Source: an uncultured Verrucomicrobiales bacterium (GTDB lineage: Bacteria > Verrucomicrobiota > Verrucomicrobiia > Verrucomicrobiales > Akkermansiaceae). From it: a stretch of DNA of 7,793 nucleotides. The notes under the pieces were generated by a model. The model saw nothing but the letters and a program-made list of their open reading frames with translations, made no database searches and was not told the DNA's origin. The translations under genes and the position numbers were made by a program. How positions within the stretch are numbered: position 1 is the stretch's first letter; every line of letters starts with the position of its first letter. This document shows, piece after piece, positions 1 to 5,488 of the stretch. The stretch covers positions 1 to 7,793 of the forward strand of contig CALFTQ010000172.1 in the NCBI GenBank assembly GCA_937916135.1. Direction: 5' to 3'.

Positions 1-338
1 TAGCGGATTTCCGGTTCGGTCTTGGCCACGCCGGCATAGGTGCATTGGGTCGGGTCTCCCCCGGCATTGATGACGCGCCAGAGCTCGCCGCCGGAAACGA
101 TGTCGAACCCCGCCCCCTGCTGAGCCATGAGATTGAGGATGGCCTTGTTTGAGCATGCCTTCACTGCGTAGGCCACGTGGGCATCCAGCTCTGCCATGGA
201 GTTGCGGAATTCAGCCAGGTCATCGGCAATGGTCTTTTTACTGTAGACAAAGACCGGAGTGCCGACGGCAGCTGCAATGTCTGCCAGGTTCACATTCTCA
301 CAGTGCAGGGAGCCGTTCTTGTAGGCGAATGAGTGCAT
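1..338 (-). CDS. lysA: Diaminopimelate decarboxylase, N-terminal part (cut by window edge)
   Basis: This PLP enzyme decarboxylates meso-diaminopimelate to L-lysine, the last step of lysine synthesis, in the cytoplasm. The 112 visible residues begin MHSFAYKNG and match the start of the alanine-racemase-fold PLP barrel. GTPVFVYSKK lies at 26-35. AYAVKACSN at 56-64 carries the expected Schiff-base lysine, K60. FDIVSGGEL at 78-86 and YAGVAKTEPEI at 101-111 follow. The family is usually about 390-430 residues, so roughly three quarters lies beyond position 1. The start ATG (338-336) shares its A with the TGA stop of the upstream AI-2E-family gene (TGATG). There is no clear Shine-Dalgarno sequence, so translational coupling is inferred. 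An ornithine/arginine or carboxynorspermidine decarboxylase of the same fold is the main alternative. The VSGGEL and GVAKT motifs favour LysA; the substrate-specificity residues lie outside the window. Confidence 0.9.
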   Translation of the reverse strand, partial: MHSFAYKNGSLHCENVNLADIAAAVGTPVFVYSKKTIADDLAEFRNSMAELDAHVAYAVKACSNKAILNLMAQQGAGFDIVSGGELWRVINAGGDPTQCTYAGVAKTEPEIR

Positions 339-1441
339 CAGTTGATATTCTTGTTAAGTTTTTCGACGTGGGGGGGAGGTTCATCCGAGATGATGGTGGC
401 CACCCAGGAGAGGTCGCGGGAGTTCTTCAGCGCCAGCTTGATGAGCACCATGATAGGCACGGCCAGCAGCATGCCGACCGGTCCCCAGACCCATCCCCAG
501 AACAGCACGGCCAGCAGCACCACCGAGGTGGCAAGGCCGAACTGCTTGCCCAGGAAGATGGGCTCTATGCCATTGCCAATCATGAAGTTAATGAAGATAT
601 AGCAGAAGGTGATGACGGCGGCATCTCCCCAGCCGCCCATGAGCAGGGCCATGATGATGGGCGGAATCGCGGCCACGATGGAGCCGATGGTGGGAATATA
701 GTTCAGCAGGCAGGCAACGAGCCCCCACAGGAAGGCGAACGGCACCTTCATGGCGGCGCAGGCCCACCAAGCCAGTGCGCCGGTGGTGGCGCTGGCGATT
801 GTTTTGATAAGCAGGTAGCGCTGAATGCCGCGCAGGGCCACGGTGAAGTCCTCTTTGCCCTTGGTGCTGTTCGGCAGGCGGTGCAGATTGCGCTTGAACA
901 ACTTGGCCTCACCCAGCATGAAGGTCATGAGCACCAGCACCAGGGTGCAGGTGGTCACAAACGAGATGGCTTGCCCCGAGATAGTCTGAATCAGACCGAC
1001 AAGCTGCTGCATGTCGAATACCTCCTGCGGGGAGCTCACCAGGGCCCTGGCCTGTGCCTCCAGCCCGAAATTGCCCAGCCAGTTCATCAGTTCGTTATAT
1101 TTTTCCATCATGCGGGCCGTGAAGTCACCCTGCAGGGTGTTCTTCATATCGGCCGCGAGGAATTTGATGATACTGGCCACGCCGAACAGGATTCCGCCAT
1201 CTGCAATGACGGTGGCGGTGACAGCCAGCCAGTGCGGGAATTTAAGATATTTGCTCAGCAGCTTGGTGATGGCATAGCTGATGATGGCCAGGAAACCGGC
1301 CATCATGATGGGCAGCAGCACGCCGCGGGCAGCCTGCAGACCCAGGATGACTACCACCGCCCCGGCTGCTGTGAGCAGGAAGCGGCCTCCCTCGCCGAAA
1401 TGGTTCGGCTGCGTGTTCTGGTTTTCGGAGTGTTCAGCCAT
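338..1441 (-). CDS. AI-2E family transporter (TqsA/PerM-like membrane protein)
   Basis: This is a 367-residue multispanning inner-membrane protein of the AI-2E transporter family. Hydrophobic segments lie at about 21-38, 41-60, 70-95, 153-177, 208-230, 234-265, 272-290 and 302-337. A soluble stretch at about 96-150 sits between the third and fourth. Family signatures are visible: LNYIPTIGSIVAAIPP at 246-261, IEPIFLGKQFGL at 292-303 and FWGWVWGPVGMLLAVP at 314-329. Some members export autoinducer-2 and others are Na+/H+ antiporters or have unknown substrates, so the substrate cannot be assigned. An in-frame TAA lies four codons upstream of the ATG. AAGG at 1449-1452, seven bases upstream, is a plausible ribosome-binding site. 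It follows the PatB-like gene after 86 bases and overlaps lysA by one base (TGATG), which suggests one operon. Its length is typical of the family. Confidence 0.92.
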   Translation of the reverse strand: MAEHSENQNTQPNHFGEGGRFLLTAAGAVVVILGLQAARGVLLPIMMAGFLAIISYAITKLLSKYLKFPHWLAVTATVIADGGILFGVASIIKFLAADMKNTLQGDFTARMMEKYNELMNWLGNFGLEAQARALVSSPQEVFDMQQLVGLIQTISGQAISFVTTCTLVLVLMTFMLGEAKLFKRNLHRLPNSTKGKEDFTVALRGIQRYLLIKTIASATTGALAWWACAAMKVPFAFLWGLVACLLNYIPTIGSIVAAIPPIIMALLMGGWGDAAVITFCYIFINFMIGNGIEPIFLGKQFGLATSVVLLAVLFWGWVWGPVGMLLAVPIMVLIKLALKNSRDLSWVATIISDEPPPHVEKLNKNIN

Positions 1442-1463
1442 AGGACTGCCTTATTCTACACAG

Positions 1464-1499
1464 CAACACCCGCCATTTCAAGAGGAATTGCGGGTGTTG
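1464..1499. repeat. Inverted repeat (hairpin) between the patB-like and AI-2E genes
   Basis: CAACACCCGC at 1464-1473 is repeated as its exact reverse complement at 1490-1499, with a 16-base spacer that can pair further (TTTC/GAAT around an AAGAG loop). On the minus strand, the sense of the flanking genes, a T7 run (1502-1508) precedes the hairpin rather than following it. It therefore does not look like a standard intrinsic terminator in either direction. It may be an mRNA processing or stability element, or a weak intra-operon attenuator. Only the repeat itself is seen; the role is inferred. Confidence 0.6.
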
Positions 1500-1527
1500 A
1501 CAAAAAAACGCATAGTGCCGGGGGCGC

Positions 1528-2682
1528 TCAGCTGCCGGCGTTCAATTCCAACACAGCGCGTTGCATGGCTTGCAGCCCTTGCTCCAGAATCTCCGGGGCG
1601 GTGGCAAAGTTCAGGCGCACGCACTGCGGGGAACCGAAGTTGGCGCCGTTGTCCAGGAACACATCCGCCTTTTCCAGGAAGAAGTCGTGCGGCGATTCCA
1701 CGCCCAGGGCCGAGCAGTCAATCCAGGCCAGGTAGGTGGCTTCCTGGTGGCGCACCTTGAGCATGGGCAGTTCGCGCGCGATGAAGTCATACACAAACTG
1801 ACGGTTGCGGCGCAGGGTGCAGAGGAGCTGCTTGTGCCATTCCCAGCCGTCGCGGTAGGCGGCCAGGGAGGCAGCATAGGCAAACACATTCAGCGTGGGC
1901 AGGGTGTGGCCCTGAATCTTGCGGATGGCGGCCAGTAGTTCCGGGTTCGGCACGGCCATGAAGGTGAAGCAGATGCCGGCTATGTTGAAGGTCTTGCTCG
2001 GGGCGCTCAGCATCACGACGCGTTTCAGCAGGTGCTCCGGCAGGCTCAGGGCTGTGGTGTGCTGCAAATCCTCATCCAGCACCAGGTCGCAGTGAATCTC
2101 ATCGGAGCAGAGCAGCATATCATGCCGCTCGCAGAATTCTGCCAGCCGCAGAATATCCTCCCGGCTCCAGACCCGCCCCAGCGGGTTGTGCGGGTTGCAG
2201 AGCAGGAACATTCTGGTGTTCGGGCTCACGGCTGCTTCCATGGCTTCCCAGTCAAACTCCCAGCAGCCGTTCACATTGGCATACGGCACCTGCAGCAGGC
2301 TGCAATGGGCGTCCTCATGGCAGTGCAGCATGGGCGGGTATACCGGGGTGCATACCATTATCTCGTGCTCCGGGCGGGTGCAGGCGGTGCGGGCCACCAG
2401 AGTGAATGCCGGCACACAGCCCGGAATGGCATGCAGCCACTCCGGTTGCGGATTCTGCACGCCGTGCATGGCGGTGAGATACGCGCAGATTGTTTCGCGA
2501 AGCTCATCAGTCATGAAGGCATAGCCGTAGAATCGGTGGTTGAGTCGCTGCTGCAGAGCTTCCACCACACATGGGGGCGATTCAATGTCCATATCCGCAA
2601 TGCCGAAAGGCAGCGGCCCCTGTAAATCCCATTTGATGTTGCCGGTCTCGCGCCGGCTGTCGGTAGATGCAAAGCGTATCAT
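1528..2682 (-). CDS. MalY/PatB-family PLP aminotransferase, probable C-S beta-lyase
   Basis: This 384-residue cytoplasmic fold-type I PLP enzyme most resembles the MalY/PatB group. Those enzymes cleave cystathionine or cysteine S-conjugates to thiol, pyruvate and ammonia. FGIADMDIESPPCVV at 26-40 is the N-terminal hallmark. TPVYPPM lies at 112-118. CNPHNPLGRVW at 162-172 holds the PLP-contacting N163. SDEIHCDL at 193-200 holds D194, the pyridine-N partner. SAPSKTFNIAG at 226-236 holds the Schiff-base lysine K230. VRLNFA at 355-360 holds R356, the likely carboxylate-binding arginine. The length matches the family (about 385-395) and no catalytic residue is missing. It has 16 cysteines, which is many. 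It is the first gene of the inferred operon with the AI-2E gene and lysA. GAG lies just before the ATG, and AAGGTGG at 2697-2703 is rather far for a ribosome-binding site. Whether the substrate is cystathionine (methionine synthesis) or another thioether cannot be read from sequence. Confidence 0.92.
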   Translation of the reverse strand: MIRFASTDSRRETGNIKWDLQGPLPFGIADMDIESPPCVVEALQQRLNHRFYGYAFMTDELRETICAYLTAMHGVQNPQPEWLHAIPGCVPAFTLVARTACTRPEHEIMVCTPVYPPMLHCHEDAHCSLLQVPYANVNGCWEFDWEAMEAAVSPNTRMFLLCNPHNPLGRVWSREDILRLAEFCERHDMLLCSDEIHCDLVLDEDLQHTTALSLPEHLLKRVVMLSAPSKTFNIAGICFTFMAVPNPELLAAIRKIQGHTLPTLNVFAYAASLAAYRDGWEWHKQLLCTLRRNRQFVYDFIARELPMLKVRHQEATYLAWIDCSALGVESPHDFFLEKADVFLDNGANFGSPQCVRLNFATAPEILEQGLQAMQRAVLELNAGS

Positions 2683-2705
2683 ATTTTCTCAACTGACCAC
2701 CTTGC

Positions 2706-2734
2706 ACACTAACAGAATTTTTTTCGCCGGGCAA
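2706..2734 (-). promoter_or_regulatory. Possible sigma70-type promoter for the patB-like operon
   Basis: On the minus strand, TTGCCC (2734-2729, 4 of 6 to TTGACA) and TAGTGT (2711-2706, 3 of 6 to TATAAT) are separated by 17 bases. A start near 2699 would give a leader of about 17 bases. The match is weak, but it is the best candidate between the tRNA terminator and the gene. Confidence 0.25.
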
Positions 2735-2778
2735 GCAGAAAACGGCGATTGTCGGCAGGTGATGTGAGGGCGGGGAAT

Positions 2779-2824
2779 AAAGAAAAAGCGCAGAATGACT
2801 GATAATCAATCTTTCTGCGCTTTT
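2779..2824 (-). terminator. Intrinsic terminator of the tRNA-Ser transcript
   Basis: AAAAGCGCAGAA (2784-2795) and TTCTGCGCTTTT (2813-2824) form a perfect 12-bp stem around a 17-base loop. On the minus strand the stem runs into a T-rich tail (TTTTTCTTTATT), immediately after the 3' end of the tRNA. This is the expected layout of a rho-independent terminator. It also insulates the patB-like operon from the tRNA transcript. Confidence 0.88.
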
Positions 2825-2831
2825 ATATGAG

Positions 2832-2919
2832 CGGAGAGAGTGGGATTCGAACCCACGGTGACATCTCTGCCACGCTCGATTTCGAGTCGAGTGCCTTAGA
2901 CCAACTCAGCCATCTCTCC
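2832..2919 (-). tRNA. tRNA-Ser(CGA)
   Basis: An 88-base class II tRNA reads on the minus strand. The acceptor stem pairs GGAGAGA (2919-2913) with TCTCTCC (2839-2833), followed by discriminator G at 2832, typical of tRNA-Ser. The anticodon arm is CTCGA / CTCGAAA / TCGAG, with anticodon CGA at 2884-2882 reading UCG codons. A long variable arm with a 5-bp stem (GTGGC/GTCAC, one G-T pair, AGAGAT loop) is the class II hallmark. The T arm is GTGGG-TTCGAAT-CCCAC. CCA is not encoded, because the bases after the discriminator are CTC, so it must be added by the CCA-adding enzyme. No 3'-end direct repeat was seen nearby, so nothing indicates use as an integration site. Confidence 0.97.
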
Positions 2920-2938
2920 AAGGTGCGGTTGCGGGCTT

Positions 2939-2967
2939 ATTCTGCCTGTTCAGGTGGCGGGTGTCAA
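2939..2967 (-). promoter_or_regulatory. Sigma70-type promoter of tRNA-Ser
   Basis: On the minus strand a perfect TTGACA -35 box (2967-2962) is followed after 17 bases by CAGAAT (2944-2939, 4 of 6 to TATAAT). A start near 2932 would leave a 5' leader of about 12 bases for RNase P to remove before the mature end at 2919. Confidence 0.7.
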
Positions 2968-3023
2968 GATTTATCTGGCATGCTGACACGGGGATGCGCA
3001 ATAAAATGGCAGGCTGCAACATT

Positions 3024-3059
3024 TTGGACTTGTGGGGGGCAGGCGATAAATGGTAAATT
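3024..3059 (+). promoter_or_regulatory. Weak candidate promoter region for the amidase pair
   Basis: Two overlapping poor matches exist: TTGGAC (3024-3029), 17 bases, TAAATG (3047-3052); and TTGTGG (3030-3035), 18 bases, TAAATT (3054-3059). Each has a -35 box of only 3 of 6. With the tRNA diverging to the left, a promoter for the amidases must lie in 2968-3065 unless initiation uses another sigma factor. Nothing stronger is visible. Confidence 0.25.
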
Positions 3060-3066
3060 AAGGAAG
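3060..3066 (+). promoter_or_regulatory. Ribosome-binding site that fixes the first amidase's start
   Basis: AAGGAAG lies 11 bases before the ATG at 3078. It would overlap or abut the upstream in-frame GTG at 3066, so that GTG could not use it. Starting at 3078 also puts a clean signal-peptide n-region (MRRIASH) at the N-terminus. Confidence 0.6.
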
Positions 3067-3077
3067 TGTTTGAATAC

Positions 3078-4145
3078 ATGAGACGGATTGCCTCACACCT
3101 GTTGTTGCTGCTGCTGGCGCTGGTGATGTGCCTTGCAGGGGGAGTGTCTGCCCAGTCTGCCTGGGAGGTATCGGAGATAGAAGGCGTTGAATATGTGAAG
3201 CTCCGGGATGTGTGGCGCTTTTACAAGTTTACCCCGCGCAGGGGGCGGCCTGGCTGTGTTTCCTACGGCAGCGGTAAGCATGTGGTATCCCTCAAACCGG
3301 ATCATTCGGATTTTTATGTGAACAACTACCGCTACGTGCTTTCCCACCCGGTGCGGAAACAGGATGCGGAGCTCTTGATTTCCTCGGTGGATATGCGTAA
3401 GCTGGTGGATCCGGTGCTGCGCCCGCGCTATTCCCCGCAGGCCCGGCTGCGCACGGTGGTAATTGACCCCGGCCACGGTGGGCACGATGCGGGGGCGGTG
3501 AGCGGCCTTGTGAAGGAAAAGGATTTGAATCTGGCGGTGGCTCGCAAGCTGCGCCGCATGCTGGAGCGGCAGGGCTACCGCGTGGTGATGACCCGCGATG
3601 GCGATTATTTCCTGACCCTGCAGCAGCGTGTTGCCATTGCGAACCGCATCCCGGATTCTGTGTTTGTGAGTATTCACCACAATGCCGGTCGCAAGGCTGC
3701 CAGTGGTATTGAGACTTTCACCCTCGCTCCGTACGGTACCACCTCCCCGTTTGCCCGCTCCCGTCGTTTTGATGACCTGGCCGGCAATAACCAGGACAGC
3801 GAGAATATTGCCCTGGCCACAGCGGTGCATAGCCGCGCCATCCGCAGTTCAGGTGCTATTGACCGCGGGATACAGCGAGCCCGTTTCTCGGTGCTCTGCA
3901 CGATCCGTCGCCCGGCCATTCTGTTCGAGGGCGGCTTTGTTTCCAATCCTGCGGAATGCCGGAAGATGGTTACGGATAATTACCAGAACATGCTGGCCGA
4001 TAGTATTTGCAAAGGCATTGTGGCCTATAACAACACTGTGTGCCGCCCGGCTCGCCAGGACGTAGCCGCCAGCAATCCCGGCTCCGGGCGCGTGCGAACC
4101 AGCATTTCCGGCTCCCGTGTGAACAGCTACTCCCGTAAGAAGTGA
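3078..4145 (+). CDS. Exported N-acetylmuramoyl-L-alanine amidase, Amidase_3 type (first of tandem pair)
   Basis: This 355-residue zinc amidase is predicted to cleave the bond between N-acetylmuramic acid and L-alanine in peptidoglycan, outside the inner membrane. A signal peptide (MRRIASH, a leucine-rich core, then AGGVSA) spans about 1-25. Residues 28-117 form a small beta-rich stalk-like domain resembling the copper amine oxidase N-terminal (Cu_amine_oxidN1) type: GVEYVKLRDVWRFYK, then LSHPV, ending PVLRP. The catalytic domain spans about 125-320. Zinc ligands are H133 (DPGHGG), E147 (KEKDLN) and H200 (SIHHNA); the catalytic glutamate is E284 (LFEGGFVSN). All are present, so it should be active. 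Residues 323-355 form a short Ser/Arg/Lys-rich tail. Start 3078 was chosen over GTG 3066 by ribosome-binding-site spacing and signal-peptide form. Its TGA overlaps the next gene's ATG. Family and export are sure; the stalk-domain name is an inference. Confidence 0.93.
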   Translation: MRRIASHLLLLLLALVMCLAGGVSAQSAWEVSEIEGVEYVKLRDVWRFYKFTPRRGRPGCVSYGSGKHVVSLKPDHSDFYVNNYRYVLSHPVRKQDAELLISSVDMRKLVDPVLRPRYSPQARLRTVVIDPGHGGHDAGAVSGLVKEKDLNLAVARKLRRMLERQGYRVVMTRDGDYFLTLQQRVAIANRIPDSVFVSIHHNAGRKAASGIETFTLAPYGTTSPFARSRRFDDLAGNNQDSENIALATAVHSRAIRSSGAIDRGIQRARFSVLCTIRRPAILFEGGFVSNPAECRKMVTDNYQNMLADSICKGIVAYNNTVCRPARQDVAASNPGSGRVRTSISGSRVNSYSRKK

Positions 4146-5368
4146 TGATGAAGCGGCTTGCATGGTGGTGTTGTTTACTGGCGGCAGGTGCTGTGTCGCT
4201 TCCCTGTGCCTTTGGTAATGCGGCTGAGAATGCAGCCAAGGCGGCTGAGATGGCTCCACCTGCTCCCCCGGCAGCCCCCTCGCCTGAGGTGGGGAGCTGG
4301 CATGTGCGTGAGGTGGGTGGCGTGGAGTACCTCCCGCTGGAGGATCTGCGCAGTTTTTACAAGTTGATGCCCATGCAGCCGAAGGGGCGCAGGGTGGTGG
4401 GCCAGCGAATGCTGGGCAATGGCGAGGTGACGCTGGTGTTCGGCCCGGCCCCCCGCGAGCTGCGCATTCAGGAGCGCCTGTTTATTCTTTCTCACCCGGT
4501 GCAGGAGGATGCTTCCGGCGATTTGCTGGTGTCAAAGATGGACGTGCTGCAGGTGATAGAGCCGGTGCTTCGCCCCACCTACATTGCAAACCGCAGCGCC
4601 GTGCGCACGGTGGTGATAGACCCCGCCCATGGAGGGCATGATACCGGAACGGTGACCCCATATGCCCGCGAGGCAGATGTGGCCTTGGTGGTAGCACTCA
4701 AACTGGGGGCTGAGCTGAAGAAACGCGGTTACGAAGTCGTCTATACCCAGGAGCATAATCAGTACATGTCGCCGCAGAGCAGGGTGGATAAGGCCAATGC
4801 CGCCCCGGCCGCCATATTTGTGAGTCTGCACCTGAACAGTGGCCGAAGTGATGTGAAGGGCTCTCAGGTATACACTGTGGCGCCGCTGGAAAAAGGTGTG
4901 AAGCCGCTTCCGGGGCATGACTTCAGCCAATCCAGCATTGCGCTGGCTCTGGCTCTTCAATCCAGTCTGGTGGAGAAGGCTGAGACCGAGGATGGCGGCT
5001 GCCGTCGCGCGCATTACAGCCCGTTGAACTCTCTGCGTTGCCCCGGTGTGATAGTGGAGCTGGGCTACGCCACGAACCCGGAGGAGGGAACCCGCTTGTC
5101 AACGGATGAATACCAGCTCAAACTTGCCGGTGCACTGGCCGATGGTGTGGATGCGTTTGCCCGCGTGATGAATCCGGCCACGAATCTGCAGGTGCAGAAG
5201 GCCCCCGTGGTGGAGACTCCGCCGCCCTCACCGGTGAAGGTGGATCCGGCACCTGCCAAAAAGGCCCAGCCTGCTCAAAAGACCCAGCAGCGCAAGCGGG
5301 CTGCCCGCCGCCGCGCTCCGGCCAGGAAGAGCTCCCGGCAGCAGCGCCGCAGCAATCGCCGCCGCTGA
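4145..5368 (+). CDS. Exported N-acetylmuramoyl-L-alanine amidase with Arg-rich tail (second of tandem pair)
   Basis: This is a 407-residue paralogue of the preceding amidase with the same architecture. A signal peptide (MMKRLAWWCC, then a hydrophobic core) spans about 1-25, followed by an Ala/Pro-rich linker to about 47. The stalk-like domain at 50-144 shares GVEY, FYK, LSHPV and the PVLRP end with its neighbour. The amidase domain spans about 152-340. Zinc ligands H162 (DPAHGG, where the family usually has DPGHGG), E176 (READVA) and H229 (SLHLNS), and catalytic E305 (VIVELGYATN), are all present. A Pro/Val-rich linker follows, then a tail of 38 residues containing 12 Arg and 5 Lys with no acidic residue. 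Either ATG 4145 or ATG 4148 could start it. 4145 gives a TGATG overlap with the upstream stop, implying translational coupling. No lipobox is seen. It is probably not inactive. Confidence 0.93.
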   Translation: MMKRLAWWCCLLAAGAVSLPCAFGNAAENAAKAAEMAPPAPPAAPSPEVGSWHVREVGGVEYLPLEDLRSFYKLMPMQPKGRRVVGQRMLGNGEVTLVFGPAPRELRIQERLFILSHPVQEDASGDLLVSKMDVLQVIEPVLRPTYIANRSAVRTVVIDPAHGGHDTGTVTPYAREADVALVVALKLGAELKKRGYEVVYTQEHNQYMSPQSRVDKANAAPAAIFVSLHLNSGRSDVKGSQVYTVAPLEKGVKPLPGHDFSQSSIALALALQSSLVEKAETEDGGCRRAHYSPLNSLRCPGVIVELGYATNPEEGTRLSTDEYQLKLAGALADGVDAFARVMNPATNLQVQKAPVVETPPPSPVKVDPAPAKKAQPAQKTQQRKRAARRRAPARKSSRQQRRSNRRR

Positions 5369-5380
5369 TAGCGCGTAAAT

Positions 5381-5421
5381 GCGTGCCACTCCTTTTCCCT
5401 GTCTGCTTGTCGGTGGCACGC
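5381..5421. repeat. Inverted repeat after the second amidase
   Basis: GCGTGCCAC (5381-5389) and GTGGCACGC (5413-5421) are exact reverse complements separated by 23 bases. The repeat begins 12 bases after the amidase stop codon. On the plus strand it is followed by TGCAAATAAAAA, not by a T-run, so it is an atypical terminator or an mRNA 3'-end stabiliser rather than a textbook intrinsic terminator. It sits beside the ndk terminator, and the two may together stop transcription from both sides. Confidence 0.55.
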
Positions 5422-5426
5422 GCTGC

Positions 5427-5456
5427 AAATAAAAAGGGCAGCCGCAGCTGCCCTTT
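5427..5456 (-). terminator. Intrinsic terminator of ndk
   Basis: AAAGGGCAGC (5433-5442) and GCTGCCCTTT (5447-5456) form a perfect 10-bp stem with a 4-base loop. Reading on the minus strand the stem ends in TTTTTATTT. It lies 32 bases beyond the ndk stop codon. On the plus strand the T-run is only the three stem bases, so plus-strand termination of the amidase transcript would be weaker. Confidence 0.88.
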
Positions 5457-5488
5457 GCGTTGAAATTGCTGTTTCGAGCGTGGGATAA

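Noticed and set aside
149..1735. 528-codon open frame on the plus strand opposite the AI-2E and patB-like genes
   Set aside because: Its translation is rich in His, Gln and Gly without any recognisable domain, as expected for the complement of a GC-rich coding frame. The opposite strand encodes clear family motifs.
2582..2809. 75-codon minus-strand frame overlapping the patB-like start and the tRNA terminator
   Set aside because: It overlaps the terminator stem and the confident PLP-enzyme start in another frame, and has no ribosome-binding site or recognisable sequence.
2832..2919. tRNA-Ser as an integration (att) site
   Set aside because: No repeat of the tRNA 3' end and no integrase or phage gene is present in the window, and the neighbours are housekeeping genes.
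3066..3077. GTG at 3066 as the start of the first amidase
   Set aside because: It abuts the AAGGAAG motif, leaving no spacing, and would add MFEY before an otherwise standard signal peptide. ATG 3078 fits better.
2827..3081. 84-codon plus-strand frame beginning MSGESGIRTHGD
   Set aside because: It is the antisense of tRNA-Ser. The GESGIRTHG-type peptide is a well-known false protein produced by reading across serine tRNAs.
4172..4216. Second amidase as a lipoprotein (cysteines near the N-terminus)
   Set aside because: No lipobox is present: the residues before the candidate cysteine read SLP, and the WWCC cysteines come before the hydrophobic core.
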